Shown: in pieces, positions 25,869 to 33,616 of the stretch | How positions within the stretch are numbered: the first letter of the stretch is position 1 | Layout: each line of letters starts with the position of its first letter | Assembly (NCBI RefSeq): GCF_001885075.1 | Contig: NZ_MODU01000004.1 | Span: 682,001 to 746,000 of the forward strand | DNA from: Alteromonas sp. V450 | GTDB lineage: Bacteria; Pseudomonadota; Gammaproteobacteria; Enterobacterales; Alteromonadaceae | DNA: 64,000 bases | Reading direction: 5' to 3' | The notes under the pieces: generated by a model | What the model saw: the letters and a program-made list of their open reading frames with translations, nothing else | What the model was told of the DNA's origin: nothing | Database searches by the model: none | Position numbers and translations under genes: made by a program

Positions 25869-27524
25869 CTAAATGATAGGCTCGTACTGCCATTGGTGAA
25901 GTTCGTAACTAATTTTTGCACGGTCATATTCTCTGTCTGACCTCCAGTTACGGTTGTTAAGCTTTGCTGATACCCCAGGGTAAAGCCTTTTGTTTGCGAT
26001 TAGTTTTATATCACTTTGGTAACTTTCTTTCGCCGATCTTACTTTATCAGCCTTATTTTCCAACCACTCTAACAAAGCCGATTCATTGTTGAACATTTCA
26101 AGCGCCTCTGCCACTTTGCCCTGTAGCTCTTTTGGCACTTTTTTGTTTTGAATGAGTGTTATTTTTTCTTTGTGCTTTAAGTTGTTTTCTTTTATTTGCT
26201 TAAGAAGCTCGTCTAGCGAATCTTTCCTTTCCAAAAGCAGGTTGAAGCCGGGGCTAAAATCGACTTTTAATGTACTTCCGGATACCGCGCCAAGTGTTCC
26301 AGCTTCAATTTTACCGTGACTGCTGATCTCACATGCAAATAAATTGCCCATGGGTCTATCGATTTGGCCCACAATCACATCACCACCACAGCGAACACGG
26401 CTATAAGCCAGCTGCCGGCCGATCGTGGTGTTTCCTTTACATTGAATGTCGACACCTTGTCCGTGTTGAATATGAATATTGCCAGCGGCGACTAGTTTAC
26501 AATGAAACTCACCTTGTACGTCGTTCACTTTTCCCATTGCGCCTTCGGTAATGATTATATCACCACCTGATTCGATATAGGCTGACTCGACAAAACCGTT
26601 AATTGTGACATCGCCAGACGCTTTAATCTGCATTTTTTCGGTAACATCGCCATTTACCAAAACCGCACCTTCATAGGAAACGTGCCCTGTTCCAACGTTA
26701 ACGCCGTTGCAAATAAAGGTATCGTCGATATTCATTATTTGGTCGCGATATTTCGGCATTCCCGATATTGAAGATACCAGTAAATTCGCATCACTATCAG
26801 AAATTACCGTGCCGCTGCCCATCCTAAACTCAAGCCATTCACCAGGTTTTGCTGGAACCTTATTACCTCTGACATCAAAGCCAGAGCGTCCTTGTGTAGG
26901 CTCTCGCCTTGTCAAAACTGGAGTGTTTACCTTTACGCAAATGACCTCACCGAGGTTTCGCATGTCCACGCGCTCTCCATTGCCTGACTGTGGTTTGAGA
27001 ACGCGATCTAAGGCATTTTCAACAAGCGGAATAAACTTCGAGTTTTTACCGTTTTTCGCAGGAAGCCCTTTCGCTATTATTTCTTCAAGCACTGTGCCAG
27101 GCGCAGCTTGTCGCGCTGCACTAAGCATTGTTTGAATAACTTTTATGCTCAATCCACGAGAAATTCCGTTTTTGATTGCTAAAGATTTGACCGTAGCAAG
27201 TGAGGGAAGCTTCCCACCATATGGCGTGGTGAGAATAAGACTTGCCTGCATGGCGTCTTCACCAACGCGAAACTCTAATTCTGCATTCTTGCGCTCTCCA
27301 ATGCGTTCCTGAATGATGGTTCCATCGTTTGTTTTAAAATAATGGTTCGCAGCATCGCACGCGGTTTTGAGCGACGCTTCTGAGATATACAGACCTTTAG
27401 TCTCTCCGGTCTCAAGTAGCTGTCTAATTTCTTTAACATCAACTTCGCTCGAAAAGTCTGCCGGCTCGAGCATTAAGTTAATGTAGGTCTGTGTTTTGTC
27501 GAAGCTAATTGTAACGCCATTCAT
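25869..27524 (-). CDS. FapA-family (DUF342) protein
   Basis: A 551-residue cytoplasmic protein of the FapA/DUF342 family, whose members have an N-terminal beta-rich region, a central right-handed beta-helix and a C-terminal coiled coil. Visible elements are RREPTQGRSGFDVRGNKVP followed by glycine-spaced repeats of the beta-helix (GTGHVSYEGAVLVNGDV, KASGDVTINGFVESAYIESGGDI) and a charged helical region near residues 425-500. The precise function is unknown; in Bacillus and Vibrio, members are tied to morphology or flagellar/polar regulation. It stands alone between two unrelated genes. Confidence 0.8.
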   Translation of the reverse strand: MNGVTISFDKTQTYINLMLEPADFSSEVDVKEIRQLLETGETKGLYISEASLKTACDAANHYFKTNDGTIIQERIGERKNAELEFRVGEDAMQASLILTTPYGGKLPSLATVKSLAIKNGISRGLSIKVIQTMLSAARQAAPGTVLEEIIAKGLPAKNGKNSKFIPLVENALDRVLKPQSGNGERVDMRNLGEVICVKVNTPVLTRREPTQGRSGFDVRGNKVPAKPGEWLEFRMGSGTVISDSDANLLVSSISGMPKYRDQIMNIDDTFICNGVNVGTGHVSYEGAVLVNGDVTEKMQIKASGDVTINGFVESAYIESGGDIIITEGAMGKVNDVQGEFHCKLVAAGNIHIQHGQGVDIQCKGNTTIGRQLAYSRVRCGGDVIVGQIDRPMGNLFACEISSHGKIEAGTLGAVSGSTLKVDFSPGFNLLLERKDSLDELLKQIKENNLKHKEKITLIQNKKVPKELQGKVAEALEMFNNESALLEWLENKADKVRSAKESYQSDIKLIANKRLYPGVSAKLNNRNWRSDREYDRAKISYELHQWQYEPII

Positions 27525-27654
27525 GACTGTGTAATCCCTTTGCGTCTAATTTATTGTTATCGGCGCGATAGATAAAAAACTGAAGCTCTGCGCGAGAACT
27601 TAATCGCACAAAGATAAATCATTTTTAGTAATTTAAAATGAAGCTTACCTGTCG

Positions 27655-29085
27655 TCAAAGGTTTTCGGCATATTGATAAAGTGCTCGTAAGATTGCTTGT
27701 TTTTCTGGGTTATCTGCGTGTTCGTGTGCGAGTTGCTCGAGCCTAATCAAGTAGCTTTCTATGGTTATCGAACCGTTAAACGCTGGATCAGTCAAGCGAG
27801 CTTGACGGTGATGCTGCCACTGCACCATTTCATCTGCTGTTAGCGTATTGGGAAAGTTTCGCGCGCGGTATCTAAATAGCTGACGTTTCAGCCTTGAATG
27901 CTGTGTTTCGTTTGCTAATGTGACTAGATTCTCCGGCGAAGAAGAGATTACGCGTTCGCACCATCGCTTGTCTTCGTCATTCAGGAAACCGCCGCTGTAG
28001 AGTGCGTAATCGATATCAAGCTCAGCGTCATACTGTTCTTGCTCGTACACTTTTACTAGCTTATTCGCTAAATCTGGCATTTGTGCCAGTTTCCTGTAGT
28101 TATCAAGACATTTATCACGATTAAGATTTAAGCGTTTCGCATTATCTTCTGTCATTGCTTTTGCGGTGGTGATAAAGGGAGAACGGTTTACATGAATAAG
28201 TTTTAGGCCTGGGCGCTCTTCAGGTTTCTCATAGGTATCAGAGGGTGCATAAAGTGCTTGTTTGATTAACTCTGGAGGGTCGCTGAGTAAGGCTTCCACG
28301 TCGTGAGACAAATCAACAGCAATATATGCATTGCTATTGGTTGGGTGTTTAGCAATGGGCATTACCCAAGTGCAACACCCATTGGCAGCAGCAAGTTTTG
28401 AAGAGATATGCAGCAGCACTGACGGTTTGCTGATGTCAATTTGCTGCATGACGGTGTGTTTGTTGCGCAGAGAAAAAGCATATTCGAACAATCTTGGTTG
28501 TTTATCTTTTATTAATTTCGCCAGTGCAATAGTGGCGTACACATCACTTAGCGCATCGTGCGCATTGTCATGACCTATATTGTTTGCCGCGGCTAACGCT
28601 TCGAGTTTAAAGCTTGGTGCCCCATCTTCTCTACGCGGCCAATTAATTCCATCAGGCCTGAGTGCATAGCACGCTCTGGCTAAGTCAATAAGGTCCCAGC
28701 GACTATTTCCGTTACGCCATTCACGTGCATATGGGTCGTAAAAATTGCGGTAGAACAGGTAGCGCGATACTTCGTCATCAAAGCGGATACTGTTAAATCC
28801 CACGCTGCATGTGTTAGGTACTGACATTTCCTCGAATATACGTGCCGCAAAATCTGCTTCATTTGAGCCATCGCGAATGGTTTGTTGTGGCGTTATACCT
28901 GTTACTAAGCATGCTTCGGGATGAGGCAAGTAATCGTTGGCGATAGCACTCATTATATTAATGGGCTTACCGATGATATTAAGTTCTAAATCTGTTCTAA
29001 CAGCGGCAAATTGACAAGGAAGGTCTTTTTGGGGACTTGTGCCAAATGTTTCGAAGTCGTACCAAAGAAATGTAGGTGAATGCAT
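27655..29085 (-). CDS. sbcB: Exodeoxyribonuclease I
   Basis: 3'-to-5' single-strand DNA exonuclease used in mismatch repair and recombination. The DEDDh exonuclease domain starts with FLWYDFETFGTSPQKD, continues with SVGFNSIRFDDEVSRYLFYRN and closes with HDALSDVYATIALAKLI, followed by the SH3-like and helical domains typical of ExoI (KLIHVNRSPF region). The product of about 476 residues matches E. coli SbcB. I prefer the ATG at 29085; a GTG two codons earlier is in frame, and neither has a strong ribosome site. Confidence 0.95.
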   Translation of the reverse strand: MHSPTFLWYDFETFGTSPQKDLPCQFAAVRTDLELNIIGKPINIMSAIANDYLPHPEACLVTGITPQQTIRDGSNEADFAARIFEEMSVPNTCSVGFNSIRFDDEVSRYLFYRNFYDPYAREWRNGNSRWDLIDLARACYALRPDGINWPRREDGAPSFKLEALAAANNIGHDNAHDALSDVYATIALAKLIKDKQPRLFEYAFSLRNKHTVMQQIDISKPSVLLHISSKLAAANGCCTWVMPIAKHPTNSNAYIAVDLSHDVEALLSDPPELIKQALYAPSDTYEKPEERPGLKLIHVNRSPFITTAKAMTEDNAKRLNLNRDKCLDNYRKLAQMPDLANKLVKVYEQEQYDAELDIDYALYSGGFLNDEDKRWCERVISSSPENLVTLANETQHSRLKRQLFRYRARNFPNTLTADEMVQWQHHRQARLTDPAFNGSITIESYLIRLEQLAHEHADNPEKQAILRALYQYAENL

Positions 29086-29266
29086 AACCACCGTATTATT
29101 CGTTAATTTTTAATTTATGGGCAGTTTACACCGCTTGACTGTTGATTACCAAACGCCGTTTTGTGGGCATTTTGAGAAGGTCATTATCAGCAAAGGGAAT
29201 TAAATGGCGTTGACGACATTCACAATTTGGCTACAGTAAATAAAATCACAAAAAAGGGCAGAAATA

Positions 29267-30367
29267 ATGACAGTCACCAACGTGCGCGAAACCGCTCCAA
29301 AGAATGAAGGCTCATCAATAACAAGCAAGTTAAAGCAGATAAAAATAGGCGTAGCCGTTGGAGCATTAACGCTTATTAACTGTCCGCTAGCGTCGGCCGA
29401 CGCTACTTCAACGACTAATAAGCCATTAAAAACAAACGTAGCAATAGCTATTCACGGCGGGGCTGGCACCATTTTAAAGTCCTCTATGACGTTAGAAAAA
29501 GAGGCAGCTTATAAACGCGTTCTAGAAAATGCGGTAACTCATGGCTATTACCTTTTACAAAACGGTGAGAAGGGAGAAGTGGCCGTGGTCGAAACCATAA
29601 AAATTCTCGAAAGTTCTCCTTTATTCAATGCTGGCATTGGGGCCGTTTATACGTATGACGGTGAGCATGAACTAGATGCATCTATTATGCATGGCGGTAC
29701 CAAAAATGCGGGTGCGGTAGCGGGAGTAAAAACCATTCGAAGTCCCATTGAAGCCGCACGCTTAGTTATGGACTCGTCGCCTCATGTATTACTGTCTGGC
29801 AAAGGTGCTGAAGAATACGCAGCGCAAAATGGACTTGAGCAAGTTGATAATAAAGTCTTTGATACTGAGTTTAGAAAAGACGCGCTAGATAAAGCAAAAG
29901 CCAGAATGGCGCAGGTACACACAGGCTATGGTACACAGCAAGGCAACGAGCGCTTTGGTACTGTCGGGGCGGTAGTGCTAGACAGTAACGGAAACATTGT
30001 TGCAGGTACCTCTACGGGAGGCATGACCGCTAAAAGGTATGGTCGAATTGGCGATTCACCAATAATTGGTGCAGGTACTTACGCGGACAACGAAAGTTGC
30101 GCGGTGTCTGCAACAGGGCACGGAGAGTACTTCATTCGATATCATGTGGCGTCAGATATATGTGCTCGAATGAAGTATCAAGAAATATCGTTAAAAAAAG
30201 CGGCTGACACAGTAGTTAACGATATATTGGTTAAGGCGGGTGGTGAAGGCGGAGTGGTCGCAATTGATGGTGAGGGCAATATTGCAATGCCTTTTAATTC
30301 AAAAGGGATGTATCGTGCCAGTATCGATATGAATGGAAAAATAACCATAGCGATATACCGGGATTAA
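29267..30367 (+). CDS. Isoaspartyl peptidase/L-asparaginase, exported
   Basis: Ntn-hydrolase that removes isoaspartyl residues from dipeptides or hydrolyses asparagine. A hydrophobic stretch near residues 28-44 ending ASADA looks like a signal peptide with a long N-terminal part, implying periplasmic location. The enzyme starts at VAIAIHGGAGTI, has the autocleavage and nucleophile Thr in ERFGTVGAVVLD and the GTSTGGMTAKRYGRIGDSPIIGAG signature given here in parts: STGGMTAKRYGR and DSPIIGAGTYADN. Length of 366 suits a preproenzyme. No RBS-based choice of start is certain. Confidence 0.88.
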   Translation: MTVTNVRETAPKNEGSSITSKLKQIKIGVAVGALTLINCPLASADATSTTNKPLKTNVAIAIHGGAGTILKSSMTLEKEAAYKRVLENAVTHGYYLLQNGEKGEVAVVETIKILESSPLFNAGIGAVYTYDGEHELDASIMHGGTKNAGAVAGVKTIRSPIEAARLVMDSSPHVLLSGKGAEEYAAQNGLEQVDNKVFDTEFRKDALDKAKARMAQVHTGYGTQQGNERFGTVGAVVLDSNGNIVAGTSTGGMTAKRYGRIGDSPIIGAGTYADNESCAVSATGHGEYFIRYHVASDICARMKYQEISLKKAADTVVNDILVKAGGEGGVVAIDGEGNIAMPFNSKGMYRASIDMNGKITIAIYRD

Positions 30368-30539
30368 TTGTGCTTTGATATTAAATAATCTGGCTTAGTC
30401 AGTGTGTTGGGTCTAATCTTTAGGTGTGGGGGAAATCTTTCACACTTGATTATAAATAACTAAAAAGCTGCTACGTTCATCAGTATTGGTACCTTACAAG
30501 ACATAAATGTACAAAGAGCATCGCGGCTGGAGAAAATAT

Positions 30540-30959
30540 ATGGAATCGTTGCAAGTCAGTGATTATATGAACACTCATCCGGTTAAGTTGAATGTTGATA
30601 TGCCAGTAGCGCAAGCCGTTGAAGCGCTGTTAGCCAGCGGGCAGAGTGGGGGGCCGGTACTCGACAGCAAGGGAAAAGTTGTTGGTTTTTTATCTGAGCA
30701 AGACTGTATTGCCCAAATGATTGCGTCGAGCTACTATCGCGAGCAAATTTGTAGGGTAGGGGAAATCATGAAAACCCCTGTGGTTTCAGTTAAGCCTTAC
30801 ATGTCGGTGATAGAGCTGGCGCAATTGCTGCTGAAAGAAAAACCTCGGGTTTACCCTGTCGTAGACGATGATGGCGTGCTTTTAGGCTCAATTAACCGTA
30901 CTGCTGTGTTGCGTGCTATTGACGTTCAATTAAATGATGGTTACCAGCGCGCGGGTTAA
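30540..30959 (+). CDS. Tandem CBS-domain protein
   Basis: A small cytoplasmic protein consisting of two CBS domains, which usually sense adenine nucleotides. The first begins VSDYMNTHPVKLNVDMPVAQ and ends with GPVLDSKGKVVGFLSEQD; the second runs from VGEIMKTPVVSVKPYMSV to VVDDDGVLLGSINRTAVL. I take the ATG at 30540, which is preceded by GGAG about 8 nt away, rather than the first ATG at 30507, which has no ribosome site. Regulated partner unknown. Confidence 0.8.
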   Translation: MESLQVSDYMNTHPVKLNVDMPVAQAVEALLASGQSGGPVLDSKGKVVGFLSEQDCIAQMIASSYYREQICRVGEIMKTPVVSVKPYMSVIELAQLLLKEKPRVYPVVDDDGVLLGSINRTAVLRAIDVQLNDGYQRAG

Positions 30960-31102
30960 ACGTCGTTTAGGCTAAACCCAATCAGTTAGTACTTTTAGAC
31001 TTGGCATATTAGTGTTAAGCATCGCAAGTGCACTCTTTGGTGAAGATGCGGCGCTGGGCTAACAGAGCATAATACTAAAGCGCCGGTAGGCTTATTCTAT
31101 AT

Positions 31103-31134
31103 AAAAAGGAGGCTTTGCTTAGCGCCTCCTTTTT
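31103..31134. terminator. Bidirectional rho-independent terminator
   Basis: AAAAAGGAGGC (31103-31113) and GCCTCCTTTTT (31124-31134) form an 11-bp stem with a 10-nt loop, with A-run and T-run on the two sides. It lies between the convergent CBS and phytase genes and can serve both. Confidence 0.85.
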
Positions 31135-31173
31135 ATTTGCTGCACGTATTACTCGTTATATGTTTTAGTGGCC

Positions 31174-33471
31174 TTATGGCTTGGCGTTCGCTAATTTTGT
31201 GATCGCATCTTTAAGTGACGTACCAGAAATTAGCTTGAAGTTTTGGGTTTCGCTTGGCATGACGTTTCTACCGTCTTGCACTACCCAAAGCCCTTCAGTG
31301 AACCTTCCTTCCAAGTTTGCGTTGGTGACTTCCAGTCCATCTGTTTCTGAAACCCCATCAATTTGTTTATCTTTGTCTGCTGCAATTTGAACAAGCCCCA
31401 TCAGTTTCAATTCTTCAGGGTTTTCATTATGTATGTGATAGATAGCATAGCTGTTATTACCCTGACTAGATACGATTAAGTAAGTTTGCGAATCTACGTC
31501 AAACAAAGCCAGCCCTTCTATATCAGCTTGTACCGGCGCTTCTATCTCAGCGATGATATGAGGCTGGTTGCTGCTTTTAGTTATATCTAGGGCCCAAATC
31601 CCAGCACCTTCCTCACCTAAGTAGGCAGTTCTTGTTTTAGTATCCACAACACATCCTTCTGGCTGTGAGGGCAGTGAAAAGGATTGGGTTAAGTGCCCAT
31701 CAATCGCTTTGTTGGAGGCAATAGACACGCGATAGCGTTCGAAGCGGCCACTGGTGTCGTTAGCAAATACATGTGCTACTCCATCTGACACAAACAAACA
31801 CATGCCGTAAATATCATAGAGTGTGGTGCTTATGTGCCCAAGGTGGGTCATAGTACCAAGCTCATCTATTTCAAATACAGACAAGCTATTGTTTGTTCGG
31901 TTTGATGCTACTGCAATATCAATGAATGGCGCATCGCTTTGTTGTGCTTTAGCTTCTGCCACAGATACCTTGTATCCCACATCAACATTATTCACTCTGC
32001 CAACAGGAAGGCTTTGCACTAGCTTGCCGGCTAAGTCATAGCTATTCAATGCGCCTTTTTTGTCGGTGCCGATTACGCGACTTTGTGAAGGGACGCTTGA
32101 GTTTACCCAAATGGCAGGGTCGTCAGCGGCGTCACCATGATTTTCCACTGGGTCAGTTTCAACATCGGGCTTAACCTTCACGGAAAGGTCTGCATGTTGC
32201 GATGTTATGCTTTGTATATGCGTTTTCTCTAGGTAATTTTCGTTTCGCGAGGTGGCTTTGAGATTGGTGCCGCATTGTCGATTAAGTAAAGCTTCGCTTA
32301 GTTTTGAGGGAAGTTCGGCAGAAAACACGTCGCCTGATTCATCATCGTCAACAACAAGAGAAACATTTTGGCCATCTTCGCCTAAAGACAGGTGAACGAA
32401 CTCAGGCTGAATAGAAGTAGACTTGTTGTTTGCTTTTAATTGGCGATCGTCTGAGTTACTTTCGTTGGCCGTATTCATTAGCGAGACAAATTGTGTAAGA
32501 CATGGCGCTTTAAGCCATACTCCGCTGGCATCCGGGCTTACCCAGGCAGCGATATCCAAGCCATCTATCGTAGTTGAAGGTAGGGTGGCTACACCTTCAA
32601 CAGCAACATCTTTTCCATGAAAAATGAGGTTTTTTGCTAGCTCACTTTCAATATTGGTATCTAATTGCCACACACCGGCAAATTCGTCAGCAAGGTATAG
32701 CGTGTCGGTGTTGGCATTTATGGCGCAACTTTTAATGCCTGGGCCTATCGCAAAATCTCTCAGCGATAAAAAGCGTCCGCTATGAATTTCATACTGATTC
32801 AGCGTGCCTGTAGCATCGATATTAATAATTTGCAGTTCGCCAGCGCTTGACGTTGAAGCACAAATGGCTTCAGAGCCTTTAGTTATCTTGGTTTGCGGTT
32901 GAGCAAATTCAAGAGATGCGGCGTTAATGCGATACACCTCTATGTGCTGGGTGTTGTTATTGAACACTACTAAAGACACCCATTGTTTTGAATTAGATTC
33001 CACAACTTCGGCACGTGCTAAGGTGTAATGTCCCGCAATGAAGTGTTTTTTCCCTTCAGAGTTGCTCAGTGAAATTCCCTTGTGTTCGCTATTATTTATG
33101 TTGATAGCGTGGGTGTCTGCGTAAGCGTTATTAACATGGGTGTCTACGTAAGCATCATGTTGATTGTCTATGCTAGTGTTGCTGGCATGGGTGTCTTTGT
33201 TAGTGTCTTTTTTGGGGTTATTGAGATGGTTGGCGTAGTTTTGATAGTGCAGCGTTAGGCTTAGGCCGTCCGTTAGCTTTGTTAGCGGTAAGGCGCTGTT
33301 TTGAATTTCTGCTTCTTGTGGCTGGCTTTCACTGTGCGCAAAAGTGGTATCTGCACTGTTATTTGAAGTAGTTGAGGCAGCGCAGCTAAATAACGAGAGA
33401 AGTACGCTTGAAAGTGCCGCTGCGGTAGCTTTGGTTTTAAAAACTACCTTGGTGTGACGCTGATGGGTCAT
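31174..33471 (-). CDS. Beta-propeller phytase, probably two-domain
   Basis: Predicted to release phosphate from phytate in the envelope or outside. An N-terminal hydrophobic stretch ends LLSLFSCAAS, which resembles a lipobox (Cys near residue 30). The C-terminal half (from about residue 415) is a typical beta-propeller phytase: VETDPVENHGDAADDPAIWV, VIGTDKKGALNSYDL, YDIYGMCLF, GYLGEEGAGIWALD-like blades. The N-terminal half has a similar but degenerate blade pattern, as in dual-domain phytases. A low-complexity linker near residues 85-125 is built from TGGGTGTCT repeats, read as Asp-Thr-His. It follows the TonB receptor on the same strand. Confidence 0.85.
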   Translation of the reverse strand: MTHQRHTKVVFKTKATAAALSSVLLSLFSCAASTTSNNSADTTFAHSESQPQEAEIQNSALPLTKLTDGLSLTLHYQNYANHLNNPKKDTNKDTHASNTSIDNQHDAYVDTHVNNAYADTHAININNSEHKGISLSNSEGKKHFIAGHYTLARAEVVESNSKQWVSLVVFNNNTQHIEVYRINAASLEFAQPQTKITKGSEAICASTSSAGELQIINIDATGTLNQYEIHSGRFLSLRDFAIGPGIKSCAINANTDTLYLADEFAGVWQLDTNIESELAKNLIFHGKDVAVEGVATLPSTTIDGLDIAAWVSPDASGVWLKAPCLTQFVSLMNTANESNSDDRQLKANNKSTSIQPEFVHLSLGEDGQNVSLVVDDDESGDVFSAELPSKLSEALLNRQCGTNLKATSRNENYLEKTHIQSITSQHADLSVKVKPDVETDPVENHGDAADDPAIWVNSSVPSQSRVIGTDKKGALNSYDLAGKLVQSLPVGRVNNVDVGYKVSVAEAKAQQSDAPFIDIAVASNRTNNSLSVFEIDELGTMTHLGHISTTLYDIYGMCLFVSDGVAHVFANDTSGRFERYRVSIASNKAIDGHLTQSFSLPSQPEGCVVDTKTRTAYLGEEGAGIWALDITKSSNQPHIIAEIEAPVQADIEGLALFDVDSQTYLIVSSQGNNSYAIYHIHNENPEELKLMGLVQIAADKDKQIDGVSETDGLEVTNANLEGRFTEGLWVVQDGRNVMPSETQNFKLISGTSLKDAITKLANAKP
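32984..33196. repeat. Four TGGGTGTCT motifs inside the phytase gene
   Basis: Plus-strand copies at 33110-33118, 33137-33145 and 33188-33196 encode, on the gene's strand, three D-T-H units in the linker. A further copy at 32984-32992 is on the opposite strand. Tails are GCGTAA, ACGTAA and TTGTTA. Confidence 0.7.
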
Positions 33472-33616
33472 TGTTGTTATTGTCCTGAAACTTACTTGAG
33501 TTAAACCCGCGCTCTACCTTTATATTAAAGCAGGGCTTACAGATTATTAAATGTAGGTCTAAGGGCCGAACTAACGCCGGCCTTCAAACCTTAAAAACTA
33601 CGTTCGATATACCTGC

